From: Semisulcospira habei
Lineage: Eukaryota > Mollusca > Gastropoda > Semisulcospiridae
Assembly: GCA_036245525.1 (NCBI GenBank)
Contig: BTPG01000004.1
Coordinates: 45,643,982 to 45,707,981 of the forward strand
Length of the DNA stretch: 64,000 nucleotides
Direction: 5' to 3'
Shown one piece after another: positions 1 to 10,224 of this stretch (its first letter is position 1; the number at the start of each line of letters is the position of its first letter). Below the pieces are notes generated by a model. That model was not told the origin of the DNA. It searched no databases and saw only the letters and a list, made by a program, of their open reading frames with translations. The translations under genes and the position numbers were made by a program.

Positions 1-95
1 GCCTAGAGGCGCCAAGCTATTCTGGCAGTACCCTTGAACTATTTTAGTCAAACTTATTCCACACACTGGTGTATTCCGAATGATAAGAGTTACAG
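1..95. mobile_element. Family C element (C2 carrier), right half cut by window edge
   Basis: The right arm of the C hairpin (aggcgccaagctattctgg, then acccttgaac) starts at the first base. It is followed by the C2-type flank (tagtcaaacttattcc ... ggtgtattccgaatgataag). The C2 flank normally lies to the left of the hairpin on the plus strand, so this copy is inverted relative to the copies at 7000 and 25185. The other half lies outside the window. Confidence 0.7.
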
Positions 96-426
96 AAATA
101 TTCTCCACATAATATTTTCCTACCGCACCCTTGTTCCGCATCCGACCCTTCTGTCCCAACATAATTTACAATCTTAGCAGGATGGGAGGGTTATGTGTGG
201 TTTTCCCGGAAAATAGGGTGAGGTGTGTTTTTTTTCTTCTCCATCGCGATGGTGCATGAAACATCGAAAACACACGAAGAGAGTCCCTTTGTCCATGTCT
301 TATTCAAATATTCCTTTTACGGATTCCCCCAGACTTCGAATTCAGAGCTATCGTAGATTGAACCGTGTACATACTTAAAGACCCCTTCCATAGTCTAAAG
401 GAGAACGTCAGTGTCAGAATGAATGG
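96..426. other. No feature seen
   Basis: AT-rich single-copy-looking sequence with a short T run near 228. I see no coding signal or repeat here. Confidence 0.5.
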
Positions 427-491
427 GCAAGAGGCATGGATCCTCATGAGCCCCCGCAATGCGGGGTCATATGGGGATCTATGTCTCTTGC
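427..491. mobile_element. Family A hairpin
   Basis: The left arm gcaagaggcatggatcc and the right arm ending gatctatgtctcttgc flank a cccccgcaatgcgggg centre. The right arm has a small rearrangement (gtcatatgggg instead of gctcatgagg). No TTAA carrier ends were found. Confidence 0.75.
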
Positions 492-601
492 AGATGTGCT
501 ATATTCGTTGTATAATTTGCTGTAGTATTACTGGATAGTATGACCGCTTCCTTACGCAAAATGAACCAGTGTGTCAAAGAGCACAGATCTCAAGTGAGCA
601 A

Positions 602-667
602 GCAAGAGACATGAATTCTCATGAGCCCCTCGCAATGCGTGTGCTCATGAAGATCTATGCCCCTTGC
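602..667. mobile_element. Family A hairpin
   Basis: The arms gcaagagacatgaattctc and gaagatctatgccccttgc pair around a cgcaatgcg centre. The arms carry several mismatches, which suggests an older copy. It lies 110 bp from the preceding family A hairpin. Confidence 0.75.
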
Positions 668-1495
668 AGACGAGCGTCGTTCGCTGTCTAAGTGTGCAGT
701 GGCATTATTTGTTGGTTACAGGCACAGTGTGTTTGCTGATCGTGGGGTTGTGACTGTCAAGGAAAAAAACGGACTCCAATTTGGAAGATAATGATCTGGG
801 ATCAACGGAGGGCTAGGGATTTCGATTAGTTAGATCGTCTACCCAGGAATGTTTGCAAAGAAACAAAAAGATCTTTCACTGTTCGTAGATTTTCACGCAA
901 GACAAACATTTGGACCAAAGTGAAGCGCGCTAAAGACTGTTGAAGACATCTGAGGAAACTAAAAAAAGTTTTTACATGTCACATAAGTGAACAAAACTGA
1001 TGACACGATAGAGCAGTGCATGTCAGTTGTAAACAGAGTGAAATCGTGATTATGTTTATTGTCACAAAGTTGGTGTAGAAAAGTCGTCAGAACTATTCAA
1101 ATGGCACTGGCAGAGAACCAAAATATTACATATCCTAACATAAAGAAGAACATTATCGTAAACCATATGACGTTATCATTCTTTTTTAATACTGTAAGAT
1201 TAGATCTTTTTCTCCGTTGTGGAGTGTTTATACTTGCTCACAGAATCATGATTTAATTGACTACGTGTATAAGCAGCAGTTCAGCGCCTCTAAGAATATA
1301 GCGGGGGCACCCAAAAAGGTAAGCGCCAAATTCCGTTTTCAAAATAACTAAAAATATCCTAATCGCTTCACGCCGTTTCTTCAAAAAAATTACCCGGGTC
1401 TTAGTTTTTTTTAGCAGCCGACCTTGTGACCCAAATTTCTTTTGTGTTAGGAGGATATATTGTTAGAAAATTTTTTTTTCTCTCCATAGGATTGG
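668..1495. other. No feature seen
   Basis: AT-rich sequence with short homopolymer runs. A 65-codon open frame at 1059-1256 has no recognisable domain and unremarkable composition, so I do not annotate it as a gene. Confidence 0.5.
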
Positions 1496-1575
1496 TTAAA
1501 CCCTTTCGCTGTCGATAGCGCTTTTTTTGTCCAGGAATCATCGCGACAAAAAGCTGCCGACATCAAAAGGGTTAA
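1496..1575. mobile_element. Family B palindromic TTAA element, degraded
   Basis: TTAA ends are followed by ACCCTTTCGCTGTCG on the left and end in AAAAGGGTTAA on the right. The core gcgctttttttgtc and the complementary atcgcgacaaaaagc are visible, but part of the left arm is missing. Confidence 0.75.
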
Positions 1576-1613
1576 ACCAACCTGGAGCCGCAGGGTTAAC
1601 ACACAAGCATGAC

Positions 1614-1677
1614 CCTCACGCCATGTCGACCCATTGTCACTGTGACGTACGACAATGGTGTGTCGATGTCGCGTGAG
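1614..1677. repeat. Family I hairpin
   Basis: ctcacgccatgtcgaccc and cattgtc pair with gacaatg and tgtcgatgtcgcgtgag around the short centre actgtgacgtac. It is related to the next palindrome and to the one near 61617. Confidence 0.6.
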
Positions 1678-1698
1678 AAGAAGAACGCATCAAATGAC

Positions 1699-1768
1699 TC
1701 TCACGCCAGATCGATCCCGCGTCACTTTGGCACACGCCACAGTGGCCGGGGGTCGATTTGTCGTGAGT
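1699..1768. repeat. Family I hairpin
   Basis: ctcacgccagatcgatccc ... cactttgg pairs imperfectly with ccacagtgg ... gggtcgatttgtcgtgag. Together with the hairpin just upstream it forms a pair of related inverted repeats within 160 bp. Confidence 0.55.
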
Positions 1769-2065
1769 GATTCTGGCGTGTTAATCCGGTCAAGACGCAT
1801 CACGATCAAAGATGACCCTGCAAATCCTGCTTGAGGCGTACACCTGGTGATCACCCTCCTGCCTGAAAACATAGATTGTAAATGGGTAAAGAGTTTCCAA
1901 TATGTCCTTCTGTATGCGGGGGATGATAAGTTACATGTACTTCTCGTGGTCAGTGTTTATTTCGCTCCAAGTTGACGTTTGTGGTCATTGGCGCTCAGGA
2001 AGAGGTCGTACGACATCGAAACTCTACTGAAGGAGCACACATGTAGATGCAGCGGATCTTTACCG

Positions 2066-2124
2066 GCAAGCGGCGCAAATCTTCATGAACCCCGCAGGGG
2101 CACATGAAGATCTGTGCCGCTTGC
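2066..2124. mobile_element. Family A hairpin, shortened
   Basis: gcaagcggcgcaaatcttc pairs with gaagatctgtgccgcttgc around ccccgcaggggc. The cggc change in the left arm is matched by gccg in the right arm, so the stem is kept although the sequence differs from the family consensus. Confidence 0.7.
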
Positions 2125-2464
2125 AGATAGAAGTTTTCTGAGCACTCCTGACCGCACTTTCGCTCCCGATCAAAGTAACCCCGCAGACTAATCGTCTCAA
2201 TCGAGAAGTTTAATCGGAAGTAGGGAGTCCCCGATCTTTAGACACGCCAGCAGCAAAGGCCTCACGCGTCTCAGGTGCACAGATGCTCATGAGTCCGTGC
2301 AGTCTGTAGGGGATACACCAGGATGTGCGTCCTTTCTTGGCGAGACCAGTTTCATGAAAACCTTCTGCCCCTGCCTCTAAGTTCTTAATTTTCTGATGGG
2401 CACGAATGGCTTCTTCAACCTGACGGGATGAAATGTCAGTAGACAGGACTGGCCCCGTACTACT

Positions 2465-2500
2465 GGCAAGAGACATAGATTCTCATGAGCCCTTACAGAA
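2465..2500. mobile_element. Family A left arm only
   Basis: ggcaagagacatagattctc then atgagccc matches one arm of family A. The complementary arm is absent. A weaker related stretch (acagatgctcatgag) lies near 2278. Confidence 0.5.
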
Positions 2501-2935
2501 TACAGACCTGCGTAAGAAACAATGCACACCTGTGTACGAAACTATGAAGTAGAATGTATGCCTGTTGTGTAATGATCATTCTGTTTGCGGTGCAGGGACC
2601 GAATTAAGTCTTAAACATTTCAATTTCCCAACCGAACCCTTTAATCGTCTAGTGGCAGACACAAACAGTCGGTAAATGCCACTTCTTGAGTTCTTCGTCA
2701 CTAAATGTCACTCGTTCAGACCTTGACATTGAGGTCAAACCAGACTATTCAAGTAAGCCAGTCTAGCTCCAAGTGTCTGCGATCTCCAGTTTGTTGTGTT
2801 GGGTTGTGTGACGTGTAATGTCTTTCGCCCACATTAAAGTTCTATAGATGCATGTGTTGTGTTATGTTGTTGTTGACTGTGATACAGCCTTTGTTGCTTG
2901 CACGGCGTTAAATTGAAACAGTGAATCAGTGCTGT
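2501..2935. other. No feature seen
   Basis: Mixed-composition sequence without open frames of note, recognisable repeats or long inverted repeats. Confidence 0.45.
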
Positions 2936-3083
2936 GGGGAAAAAAAAAAAACCAAAACAAAACTCTTGCGTGGGTTGCCATCAACGTCATACGCGTTGAC
3001 TTGCGAATCGCTGAAAGCGTTGATAAAATTCCTTCGGCTGTCGGAGGTTTGACATCGGGGTAGTTTTGTTAGCAACAACGGCG

Positions 3084-3163
3084 TTAACACCTTCGAGACG
3101 TGCCGCCTCCGGATACGCGACATAAGCCGCGTATCCAGAGGCGACACGTCTTGAATGAGTTAA
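3084..3163. mobile_element. Family D palindromic TTAA element
   Basis: TTAA ends flank caccttcgagacgtgccgcc and a right arm ggcgacacgtcttgaatgag. The centre is gatacgcgac / gccgcgtatc. The arms have a few mismatches. Nearly the whole element is stem. Confidence 0.8.
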
Positions 3164-3275
3164 AATTTGCACTGATTTGAAAAAAAAGAACACCGACAGA
3201 TGCAAGACACAAAGCACCACATCCCCCGCATATGCAGCGGGGCTCCTGACGTTCTGTGCCTCTTGTTGGCCCTAC

Positions 3276-3404
3276 TTAACCCATTTAGCCCCGACGCCCT
3301 ACAGCAGGAGATACACCATGGCGCCAAGCTAATCTGGCACTACCCTTGAATTGTCACGGTCGATCCATCTCCTGCTGTAGTGGCGTTGGGGCTAAATGTC
3401 TTAA
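3276..3404. mobile_element. Family C element (C3 carrier), left hairpin arm deleted
   Basis: TTAA ends with inner termini CCCATTTAGCCCCGACGCC and ggcgttggggctaaatg. The right C arm (ggcgccaagctaatctgg) is present, but the matching left arm is missing. The outer carrier sequence agcaggagat / atctcctgct also forms an inverted repeat. Confidence 0.75.
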
Positions 3405-3460
3405 ATCCTCACATGACCTTTCCTGTCACTATTGTGGGGCTTATGCAGTTCCTTGCTGGT

Positions 3461-3645
3461 AGGGTAGTTCAGGAGTTGACGTCCAAGGCACCAGAGTGAT
3501 AATGGACGGCCCTAACGGGCAGGGTATGGGGGACAGCGACAGCTATGTTGGCTATGGAGTACGACCTGAACAATAATCAATTCAGGCGCACGGCGACAGT
3601 GCCACTTTGATTTTCCAGGACCTTTCAACGGATAATCTGTAGAAC
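3461..3645 (-). mobile_element. SINE2 copy, minus strand, headless
   Basis: The reverse complement matches the body and 3' end of the SINE2 copies at 26.9 and 28.6 kb, including aatggacggccctaacgggc, tatggagtacgacctgaac and caggacctttcaacgg. The tRNA-like head is absent and the copy is diverged, so it looks old. Confidence 0.75.
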
Positions 3646-4125
3646 GAGCCAGTCGTTTTGCCTGGACATGCAGTTTTTATCTCTTGCTGGCTCTGTTGTG
3701 ATACATGTACCTTATTTTTCTCTGTTTACCATTGTGAGCAGAAGAGACACATATTGTCTATTGAGACGCATCGTGAAAACGGCTTTCCCCTCCCACGCCT
3801 GTGTTCACTGACAATATCAATACTGTTCTAAACGGTTTTTGTGACGTTCTTGTAACGCCTGACTATATCCACCCCCTCGAAAGCCGTTAACAGAATTTAA
3901 GCCTGATGGACGAACTCTGGCTGCACAGGCAATATTAGCTTAGCGGAGCTCCGGGTTAGGACGGGAAGCCAGTTAAGTTGCCCTCATCTTGTCACGTATC
4001 TGAGAAATTTGAAGCCTCCTCCTTCTCATAGATCTATATATAGAACATAGATATAAATTTGATTAATCCGTGCGGGCCAAAAGTATATGATACCAAGCTG
4101 ACCCTTCCCCCTCCCCCCCCGCCCC
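3646..4125. other. No feature seen
   Basis: No recognised repeat or coding signal; a C-rich run (ccccctcccccccc) lies just before the SINE1 insertion. Confidence 0.45.
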
Positions 4126-4138
4126 ACCTCAAAAAAGA

Positions 4139-4533
4139 CCCCACCCGGGTCTGCCCTGGGGGACTTGGGTGGGGTTAGGTATTTTTTAGTTCCCAGGGTC
4201 ACCCTGGTCAGCCCCACAGGGTGGGTTTTTCTCTCTATTCTGGGGAATGTTTTTCTGTCTACCCTTTGTCCATTCACCTGTATTTGCCTTTTTAAAACTC
4301 TCCCTACTGTCTGCACTGCCTGTAGCTCTTGATATTGGATGTGTGTTGCTAAATGGTCTTAGCTTTATTTAGGCCCCATGTGTTAGGTTTATTTAACGTA
4401 TTTGACCGGCTGGCGACATACATTCAATGTTCTGGGGTTTTTTGTGGGTTTTTTTTTCACAAGCAGTGCAGGCACGTCCTGAGAAAGCCTTGTTGCTGTC
4501 GGGACGTTAAGCAATGTACAATCAATCAATCAA
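4139..4533 (+). mobile_element. SINE1 copy, full length, with target-site duplication
   Basis: This 395 bp repeat begins ccccacccgggtctgcc and ends gacgttaagcaatg followed by a CAAT-type tail. It is flanked by a perfect 13 bp direct repeat, acctcaaaaaaga, at 4126-4138 and 4534-4546, which is the mark of target-primed reverse transcription. Other copies are at 19.0-19.8 and 57.7 kb. I see no convincing tRNA or 5S promoter boxes, so 'SINE' rests on length, tail and duplication. It could instead be the 3' end of a LINE that is not represented here. Confidence 0.8.
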
Positions 4534-4546
4534 ACCTCAAAAAAGA

Positions 4547-4831
4547 AAAATCTATATGTATAAAAAATGAAAATAAAGAAAAGACAAGAAAAAGACCAAA
4601 GGAAAAGAAGTACCCAACGGAGAAAGAAACACGCTTAGAAAAGACGGGTACAACACAATTTATTTTTACAAAGGAAAAGAATTCGTGTATTTTGGTTTTG
4701 TATATGTCAGCATAAAAATGATGTATTTGAAGGCCGTCTCAGACAGCGGGTCGAAGTGTCGACTCAGATACCATCATTCGCTGAGGGATTACCTCGTGTA
4801 ACCGAGAAAACAGTGAGATGAAGATCGTTAA
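4547..4831. other. A-rich sequence, no gene
   Basis: An A-rich purine tract (4540-4640) follows the SINE1 insertion and probably belongs to its A-rich target. An open frame across the SINE end and this tract has low-complexity Lys-rich composition and is not credible. Confidence 0.5.
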
Positions 4832-4893
4832 GACGCATATATCGTCATGAGCCCCCGCAGATGCGGGGCCTCATGAGGATCTATGCCTCTTGA
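4832..4893. mobile_element. Family A hairpin
   Basis: gcatatatcgtcatgagccc ... cgcagatgcg ... gggcctcatgaggatc, then tatgcctcttg. The right arm is closer to consensus than the left. Confidence 0.75.
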
Positions 4894-4911
4894 GTTTGTG
4901 TGTGTGTGTGT

Positions 4912-5003
4912 TTAACCCTTTGTGTGTCGGCAACGGTTTTTGTCGCGATGATTTCTATAGGAATCATCGCGACAAAAACCGCTGCCGGCACGCAAAGGGT
5001 TAA
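4912..5003. mobile_element. Family B palindromic TTAA element, near intact
   Basis: TTAA, then CCCTTTGTGTGTCGGCAACG, gtttttgtcgcgatgatt, a short centre, aatcatcgcgacaaaaac, cgctgccggcacgcaaaggg and TTAA. Almost the entire 92 bp is one stem. Its right TTAA is also the left TTAA of the next element. Confidence 0.9.
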
Positions 5004-5080
5004 CTCATTCGAGACGTGCCGCCTACGGATACGCGGCGGTTCGCCGCGTATCCGTAGGCGGCACATCTCGAATGAGTTAA
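5000..5080. mobile_element. Family D palindromic TTAA element, near intact
   Basis: TTAA, CTCATTCGAGACGTGCCGCC, tacggatacgcggcg, centre, cgccgcgtatccgta, ggcggcacatctcgaatgag, TTAA. The arms differ at only one or two bases. It abuts the family B copy and shares its TTAA. Confidence 0.9.
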
Positions 5081-5269
5081 CTGTGCTCCGCCAGTAAAGG
5101 AAACGTTTGACCTGTTGCTGGCCAAAATTAAACCAACTTTCTTCTTCAAGATGCAATGGTTTATTTACACCCATTGCTCACTACCCTGTTTTTTTCACGG
5201 ATACATGCAACAGAGTCGGTGCCACCAGGAGTGGGGTATACATTGGCACCTGCGCCTCTTTTTCCTGTT

Positions 5270-5357
5270 TCAGAATAAAATCCACAGCGAACTTCCTCCA
5301 TCTGCGAGAAGTTTTTTTTTTCAGGTGAAAGAGGTCGCTGTGGATTTTTATTTTGTC
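5270..5357. repeat. Isolated inverted repeat
   Basis: cagaataaaatccacagcga pairs with tcgctgtggatttttatttt across a spacer of about 45 bp containing a T run. No other copy was noticed in the window. The rest of 5081-5690 holds nothing I recognise. Confidence 0.5.
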
Positions 5358-5690
5358 TCGAATCAGATGTTCGCGATGCCGACAGCGCTGATTGTCAGTT
5401 TATGTTGCGCGGAAGGACGGTTTGAAGGCAAATCGCGGGGGCATTTTGTGTGCCCTCAGAGGGGGACAACAGGACGAGAGCACTAGAAATAGGACCAGAA
5501 AAGTAAAGGGAAGAGCAGAGATCCTCGAATGATTTCCAGATTTAGCATTCTCCCGTCTCCCTGATCACCTTTCCTCTTCACGGTCACCGAAATATCTGTC
5601 TGAATTTTTAAGTACAAGGGTGCCCCCGCAAACGAACTTTACACACTTTGAATCCCATGACCAAATTTGAATGGCGTCTTTTTAACCGAT

Positions 5691-5855
5691 TTAACCCCGC
5701 GAGCGCATTCTCCAACATTTTGGAGGTGTCATCTAAGGACTGTGTACAGTTGCAGGAGATGGATCGACCATGATAATTCAAGGATAGTGCCAGGTTAGTT
5801 TGGCGCCTTGTCGCAAATATTCATGCAGGAATCGTCGCGACGAAAACCTCTGCCG
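5691..5855. mobile_element. Left half of family C (C3) joined to half of family B
   Basis: TTAACCCCGCGAGCGCATTC begins a C3 carrier with gcaggagatggatcgaccat and the left arm caaggatagtgccagg up to tttggcgcc. The right arm is replaced after about 5808 by attcatgcaggaatcgtcgc, which is the right half of a family B core. The two fragments are fused. Confidence 0.65.
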
Positions 5856-5970
5856 TGGAGAGCCAGAGAGAGCTGGGACTCCGCTGTCAGTATCGGGGCG
5901 CAATCAGTTGGTGAAGTCAGCGTATGATTAAAGATTTAGCAGATCTAAATTGGCACGCAAGCTTGTGCCT

Positions 5971-6179
5971 TTAACCCCTCCACTGCCACTATACGTACAC
6001 TGTACGTCCGAAATCTGTGTAATTTCAACGGGAAAGAGCTCCAGCCGTCCCATGAACAATGGATACAAAGTGGTTTCAGTGAGAGGCTTAGATCCTCATG
6101 AGCCCCCCGGGCTCATGAGGATCTATGCCTCTTGCTGTAGTGTGGTGTCCAATTTTTCCTCGGCATAAAAAGGGGTTAA
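5971..6179. mobile_element. Family A element in A3 carrier, complete TTAA to TTAA
   Basis: This 209 bp element has ends TTAACCCCTCCACTGCC and ggcataaaaaggggTTAA. The family A hairpin sits off-centre at 6082-6135 with a minimal loop (gccccccgggc). The left flank ggatacaaagtggtttcagt is shared with the element at 16117 but not with other family A carriers. Confidence 0.85.
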
Positions 6180-6477
6180 AAAGTCGTTCCGTCTGCACAT
6201 TGCAAGGGACCTCTCAAAATACGCCCATGTATCTGTGATAGGGACTTCCTTTACTTGCATGCTAAGATGGACTTTTGTTACTTTTTTCATTCCCAATGTG
6301 CACGCATCCGCTTGAACTGCTTTTGATAGTGTCGCCTGCTACATGCGACAGGGACTTGAGAAGGATGTTAGGCCCCCCACCCTCCCCATTTCGTTTTATC
6401 CGTTTAGGTTCTGGCATTTTGTTTCCAAAATTGTCTGGGGAGAAGTTCATCTATTACAGAACTGCGTGGTATTTCTT

Positions 6478-6640
6478 GGTGATGATCAAACTGGTTGTCT
6501 CCCACGATTCGCTCCCGCGGGAGAAAATCGTTGGAGACAACCAGTTTGACCATCACTATGAAACACCGCGGGAGCGAATCGAGTGGTGGGGTGGGGGTGG
6601 GGGGGGGGGGGCAACCAGTTTGACCATCACCATGAAAAAT
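6478..6640. repeat. Inverted repeat plus third copy of its arm
   Basis: gatgatcaaactggttgtct pairs with agacaaccagtttgaccatc; inside them gattcgctcccgcgg pairs with gcgggagaaaatc. The motif returns a third time after a G run (ggcaaccagtttgaccatca). Short segments of the same palindrome (cgcgggagcgaatcg) are repeated as well. Confidence 0.65.
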
Positions 6641-6999
6641 ATACCACACAGTTTCTATGATAAGGGAACGTCCGGGAACGTGAGCGAATAGAGGGAGACA
6701 AATCTGGGTGGTGGTACTGAAATGGGGAGATGATAACGATTGTGCGTTGTTTCTACAACGGATAATAATTGTCGCACGTTGCCACTTGCCTCTGAGTAGT
6801 GCTGACAGAACGGTATGCGTCACGAAGGTGGTTGGGTTGGGTCACGAACGCAGTCCGGGCAAAAATACCTCGTACAAGGCTCACACGCGTCTTCTGTTAT
6901 GTTCCAACTCATTGCCAAAATCTTAGATGATCACCAATAGAGCGCTGTAGGGTTTCGCGCTTTACTAAGACTATGAAGGAAAACCACGTGATCGCGTTG
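6641..6999. other. No feature seen
   Basis: No recognisable repeat, RNA gene or coding signal. Confidence 0.45.
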
Positions 7000-7223
7000 T
7001 TAAACCCTTATCATTCGGAATACGCCAGTGTGTGAAATAAGTTTGAATAAAATAGTTCAAGGGTAGTGCCAGAATAGCTTGGCGCCTCTAGGCGCCAAGC
7101 TATTCTGACACCACCCTTGAACTAAAGCCATTGGTCTATATCTTATCCGTAAGTAGTATAATGTAGCTTGCATATTGTAGTGTACAAATTTGAAGCTTTT
7201 AGCCTCAGTATGATATGGGTTAA
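7000..7223. mobile_element. Family C element in C2 carrier, complete
   Basis: This 224 bp element has ends TTAAACCCTTATCATTCGG and cagtatgatatgggTTAA. The central stem is gttcaagggtagtgccag, aatagcttggcgcc and its complement. It is very similar, including its length, to the copy at 25185. Confidence 0.9.
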
Positions 7224-8041
7224 TACCACTGACCTGGCCAAGCATTTTCTTTCGAGTAAAGGTGGAAGCTGTTGGCACGGCGCGATTTATCTTTTCAGCA
7301 GCGCTTCTAGGTCCCTTAGGCGTAAGTTGGAGATCGGCGGCGCTTGTAGGTTACACGTCGTGCAGTCGTTTGTTTACTCGAAATTTTCGAAATAGCGCGC
7401 AGTGCGCACATGCAGGTAATTCAGCACGGCAGCGAAACTTTGCAGCGGTCTATTCGTCAAGAAGTACTAATGTACAGTCTTTTTTTTTTTGACGGTAAAT
7501 ACGGTATTCTAGTATTTCTCGACGAAATCTTCAATTATCAGTTCATTCGGAAAAGGTACTATACCTAATTATGCAAAACCTTTTTCATACGTGAACACTT
7601 CTTATTCAATCACAGAAACTCCAAGACAAAGAAAAAAAAACACGCTTTGAAAGGACAGGCACGGCGCAATTTAATACGCTTTCGGGTTAAATTCAGTTTT
7701 TCCAAAATTGACATTCAGCCAAGAAAACCATTCACTGCATATACTTACCTTTCTTATGCAAAAAAGTAGTTTGTGACTTCTGTCGAATATTAGCAGGTCA
7801 TGAAAGATTTCAGCAAGGAATGTTCTAGGTCGCGCGTGCCGCTGGAGCTGTTTTTGACGTGTGAGTGCTTTGCGACTCCGGACTTGTGCATAATGAAAGA
7901 ATAGCACCACTCTATGAATGCGGGTGTATGCACTAATCCTCTCGTTTCCTGGCCCTCAGATCTGTCTATTTGCGAAAGGTGGTCTCCTGTTTTGAAGACC
8001 GTCGTGTCGGCATCGTCAGTCGGGCTATGTACAGACATCGT
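7224..8041. other. No feature seen
   Basis: No recognised repeat or gene. Short open frames on both strands lack domains. Confidence 0.4.
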
Positions 8042-8112
8042 TCCAGCGGAGGAGGTGGTTGCGGGGTGAGGGAGGGGAGGGGATGGGGGGGGGGGGGTGG
8101 GGGGGGTGAGAG
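8042..8112. repeat. G-rich tract, potential G-quadruplex
   Basis: Repeated runs of three or more G, including two long runs of 9-14 G, on the plus strand. It is also a source of spurious Gly- or Pro-rich open frames. Confidence 0.7.
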
Positions 8113-8153
8113 TGGTTGGGAAGTAGTGGTCCATGATGACCAGTCTCTCAGTC

Positions 8154-8247
8154 TTAACCCTTTAGCTGTCGGTAGCGCTTTTGTCGAGGTGATTCCTGCA
8201 GCAGGAATCACCTCGACAAAATGCGCTACCGACAGCTAAAGGGTTAA
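8154..8247. mobile_element. Family B palindromic TTAA element, near intact
   Basis: TTAACCCTTTAGCTGTCGGT, agcgcttttgtcgaggtgat, tcctgcagcagga, atcacctcgacaaaatgcgc, taccgacagctaaaggg, TTAA. The 'gaggtgat / atcacctc' pair replaces the 'gcgatgat / atcatcgc' pair of other copies on both arms. Confidence 0.9.
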
Positions 8248-8486
8248 AAGGTTCTCGCGAAATGACCAACGAAACCGGCGACTGTTTTGTGTCCATAGTC
8301 TTTGAAAGCTGACAGTGTAGATGCGGCCAAACAAGAAACTTGCGGCGGCTCACCAGGACCTGTGTGTCTGTCAGATGGGCGACAGTTCCATTCAAGCTTG
8401 TTTTTTCCACTGAGTCTAACAGACCTGACGTTGGCAAAACGTCTTTACAACCTTGGTGTAAATGTCTTCAACAAGAAGCGTAAATC

Positions 8487-8536
8487 TCTGTATGAGCCAC
8501 CGCAGTTGTCGGGGTGCATAAGGGTCTATGATTGAA
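8487..8536. mobile_element. Degenerate family A hairpin
   Basis: atctctgtatgagccaccgc, agttgtcggggtgcataagg, gtctatgatt keeps the outline of the A core but with many mismatches. The remainder of 8248-8617 shows nothing else. Confidence 0.4.
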
Positions 8537-8617
8537 ATCCTTTTTCCGCATGAACAATCGAAATGGGCAACTTTCTGACATGGAATGTTTAGAACATAGC
8601 CTTCATAAGTGCGCGTA

Positions 8618-8683
8618 GCAAGAGGCATAGATCCTCATGAGCCCCCGTAATAGCGGGGGCTCATGAGAATCTATGCCTCTTGC
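8618..8683. mobile_element. Family A hairpin, near perfect
   Basis: gcaagaggcatagatcctca and tgagaatctatgcctcttgc flank gcccccgtaatagcgggggc. There is a single mismatch in about 30 bp of stem. Confidence 0.85.
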
Positions 8684-8812
8684 AAATGATGATCTGTGTC
8701 TCATGCAGGTGAATGGCATTCACTCTGCTCTTTCACCAAATGACCAACGGAAATCGGTGACGTTTTTAATCGGAGTGTTTCGAGCATGGGAGTCTGCTAT
8801 AACTGCGCGTAA

Positions 8813-8879
8813 TGAGGCATAGAGCCTCATGAGCACGCGCAGGTGCGAGCGGGGCTCATGAGGATCTATACCTCGTGCA
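8813..8879. mobile_element. Family A hairpin
   Basis: tgaggcatagagcctcatga pairs with tcatgaggatctatacctcg around a GC-rich centre. It lies 130 bp from the previous family A hairpin. Confidence 0.75.
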
Positions 8880-9558
8880 GACGAGTGACTTTGCACGCAA
8901 GACCTATTACGAAAATGACCCAAGGAAAATCGTCGCCCTTTTGACGTGGAGTGTTTTCGGCATTGGAGACCTCTCGCCTCGCCTAGCTTTTGATGGAAAG
9001 GTCAGACGTGGCATCGATGCCAGAAAGCCAAATCAATAGACGTTTTGAGGCTTCCATAGTCCGATTTAGATTGCACGACAGAACTTTGAAGATTTGTGTG
9101 TACAAGGGTGTGGGGGCGCGGCGGAGGAGGGGAGCGGTGAAGATGTTGTCGTCGAAATGTTTTGATATCTCAAAGTTTTGAAATACGGCAGAACCTGTCT
9201 TTGAGCGGTCACCTAAATGATGGTTTTTAATGACACATGACACTTTTTGATTTTCAAGACTTCTCTTGAGAGAACATCCGTCCTTTAAGACTTCTATTTC
9301 TTGTGAGGAGGGTGAGGGTCCGATGGTTGCTCAGCCAAGGTTCCACTGTATGTGTTTAGTTAGGTGAAGTGAGGGTTCCCGGAAGGCGTAGTGTACTCTC
9401 CTAATCGGATTATAGACAAGGACGTCAGAAGAAGTTACATTTTAGACACTTTTTTTTTTTAGAAAGTTGGACGACTTTCATCGATGTGGGAGGACCCGAT
9501 GCCACAGGCTTCCTAATCCTGATCCGCTTTCAGAAGGAAATGTTCGCCACCTCGTCTG
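8880..9558. other. Mostly featureless; one family J arm
   Basis: gtcacctaaatgatggtttt then taatgac at 9208-9234 matches one arm of the family J hairpin at 24.1 kb. Nothing else is recognised; open frames here have no known domain. Confidence 0.45.
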
Positions 9559-9640
9559 TTAACTCATTCGAGACGTGCTGCATTCGGATTCGCGGCGTGT
9601 AAGCCGCGTATACAAATGCAGCACTCCTCGAATGAGTTAA
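9559..9640. mobile_element. Family D palindromic TTAA element
   Basis: TTAACTCATTCGAGACGTGC, tgcattcggattcgcggc, centre, gccgcgtatacaaatgca, gcactcctcgaatgagTTAA. The stem has a few mismatches. Confidence 0.85.
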
Positions 9641-10154
9641 CGAACTTATTTGCGCAGACATCTTCTATTTTTTTCAATACGGAGTGCAGGACTTGTTATC
9701 TTGTTGACGTCTTCTGGTCGGCTCGTTAACAGTTTTCACCGCCACAAACGCTTTTCTTCTGGGAAGTCTAGATGCAAGTTGTGGTGACAGAACACACCCA
9801 CCCCGCCTGCTGGGATGAGAAATAGGAGAAATAGAAACACGGTCTTTGACAAGTTGCGTGGGATGATTCCAAATTTGAGTGCTCTTACGAGCAGAGGGAA
9901 GGAAGATCAGTCGGGCGCCATTTTCGCAAATCTTCGATTGAGCCCCGTAAGGTAATAATCTGACCTATTTTTGACGAGAAACAGACGGGTACCGGGTAAC
10001 CGTATTTTCGCTTCGCGTCAATAAGACTTCGGACAGAAACAAGAACGAGAAAGATCTGTCCGTCTGTACCGGATTAATCCTTTAAGCTAGTTGTCCGATC
10101 CAGTTTGGAGGTGATCGTTCTCTGTCGTGCCATGGCTGGAGGCGATGCTCCATA
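9641..10154. other. No feature seen
   Basis: No repeat or coding signal recognised. Confidence 0.45.
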
Positions 10155-10224
10155 GCTCAAGGGTGATGCCTGATCAGATTGGCGCCTTTCAGGCGCCAAG
10201 CTGTTCAGGCACTGCCCTTGAACT
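10155..10224. mobile_element. Family C hairpin, diverged
   Basis: gctcaagggtgatgcctgat, cagattggcgcc and ggcgccaagctgttcaggca, ctgcccttgaac form an imperfect C stem. Carrier ends are not clear. Confidence 0.7.

Noticed and set aside
6275..6823. Overlapping plus and minus strand frames of about 138 codons
   Set aside because: They arise over an inverted repeat and a G run. Composition is low complexity.
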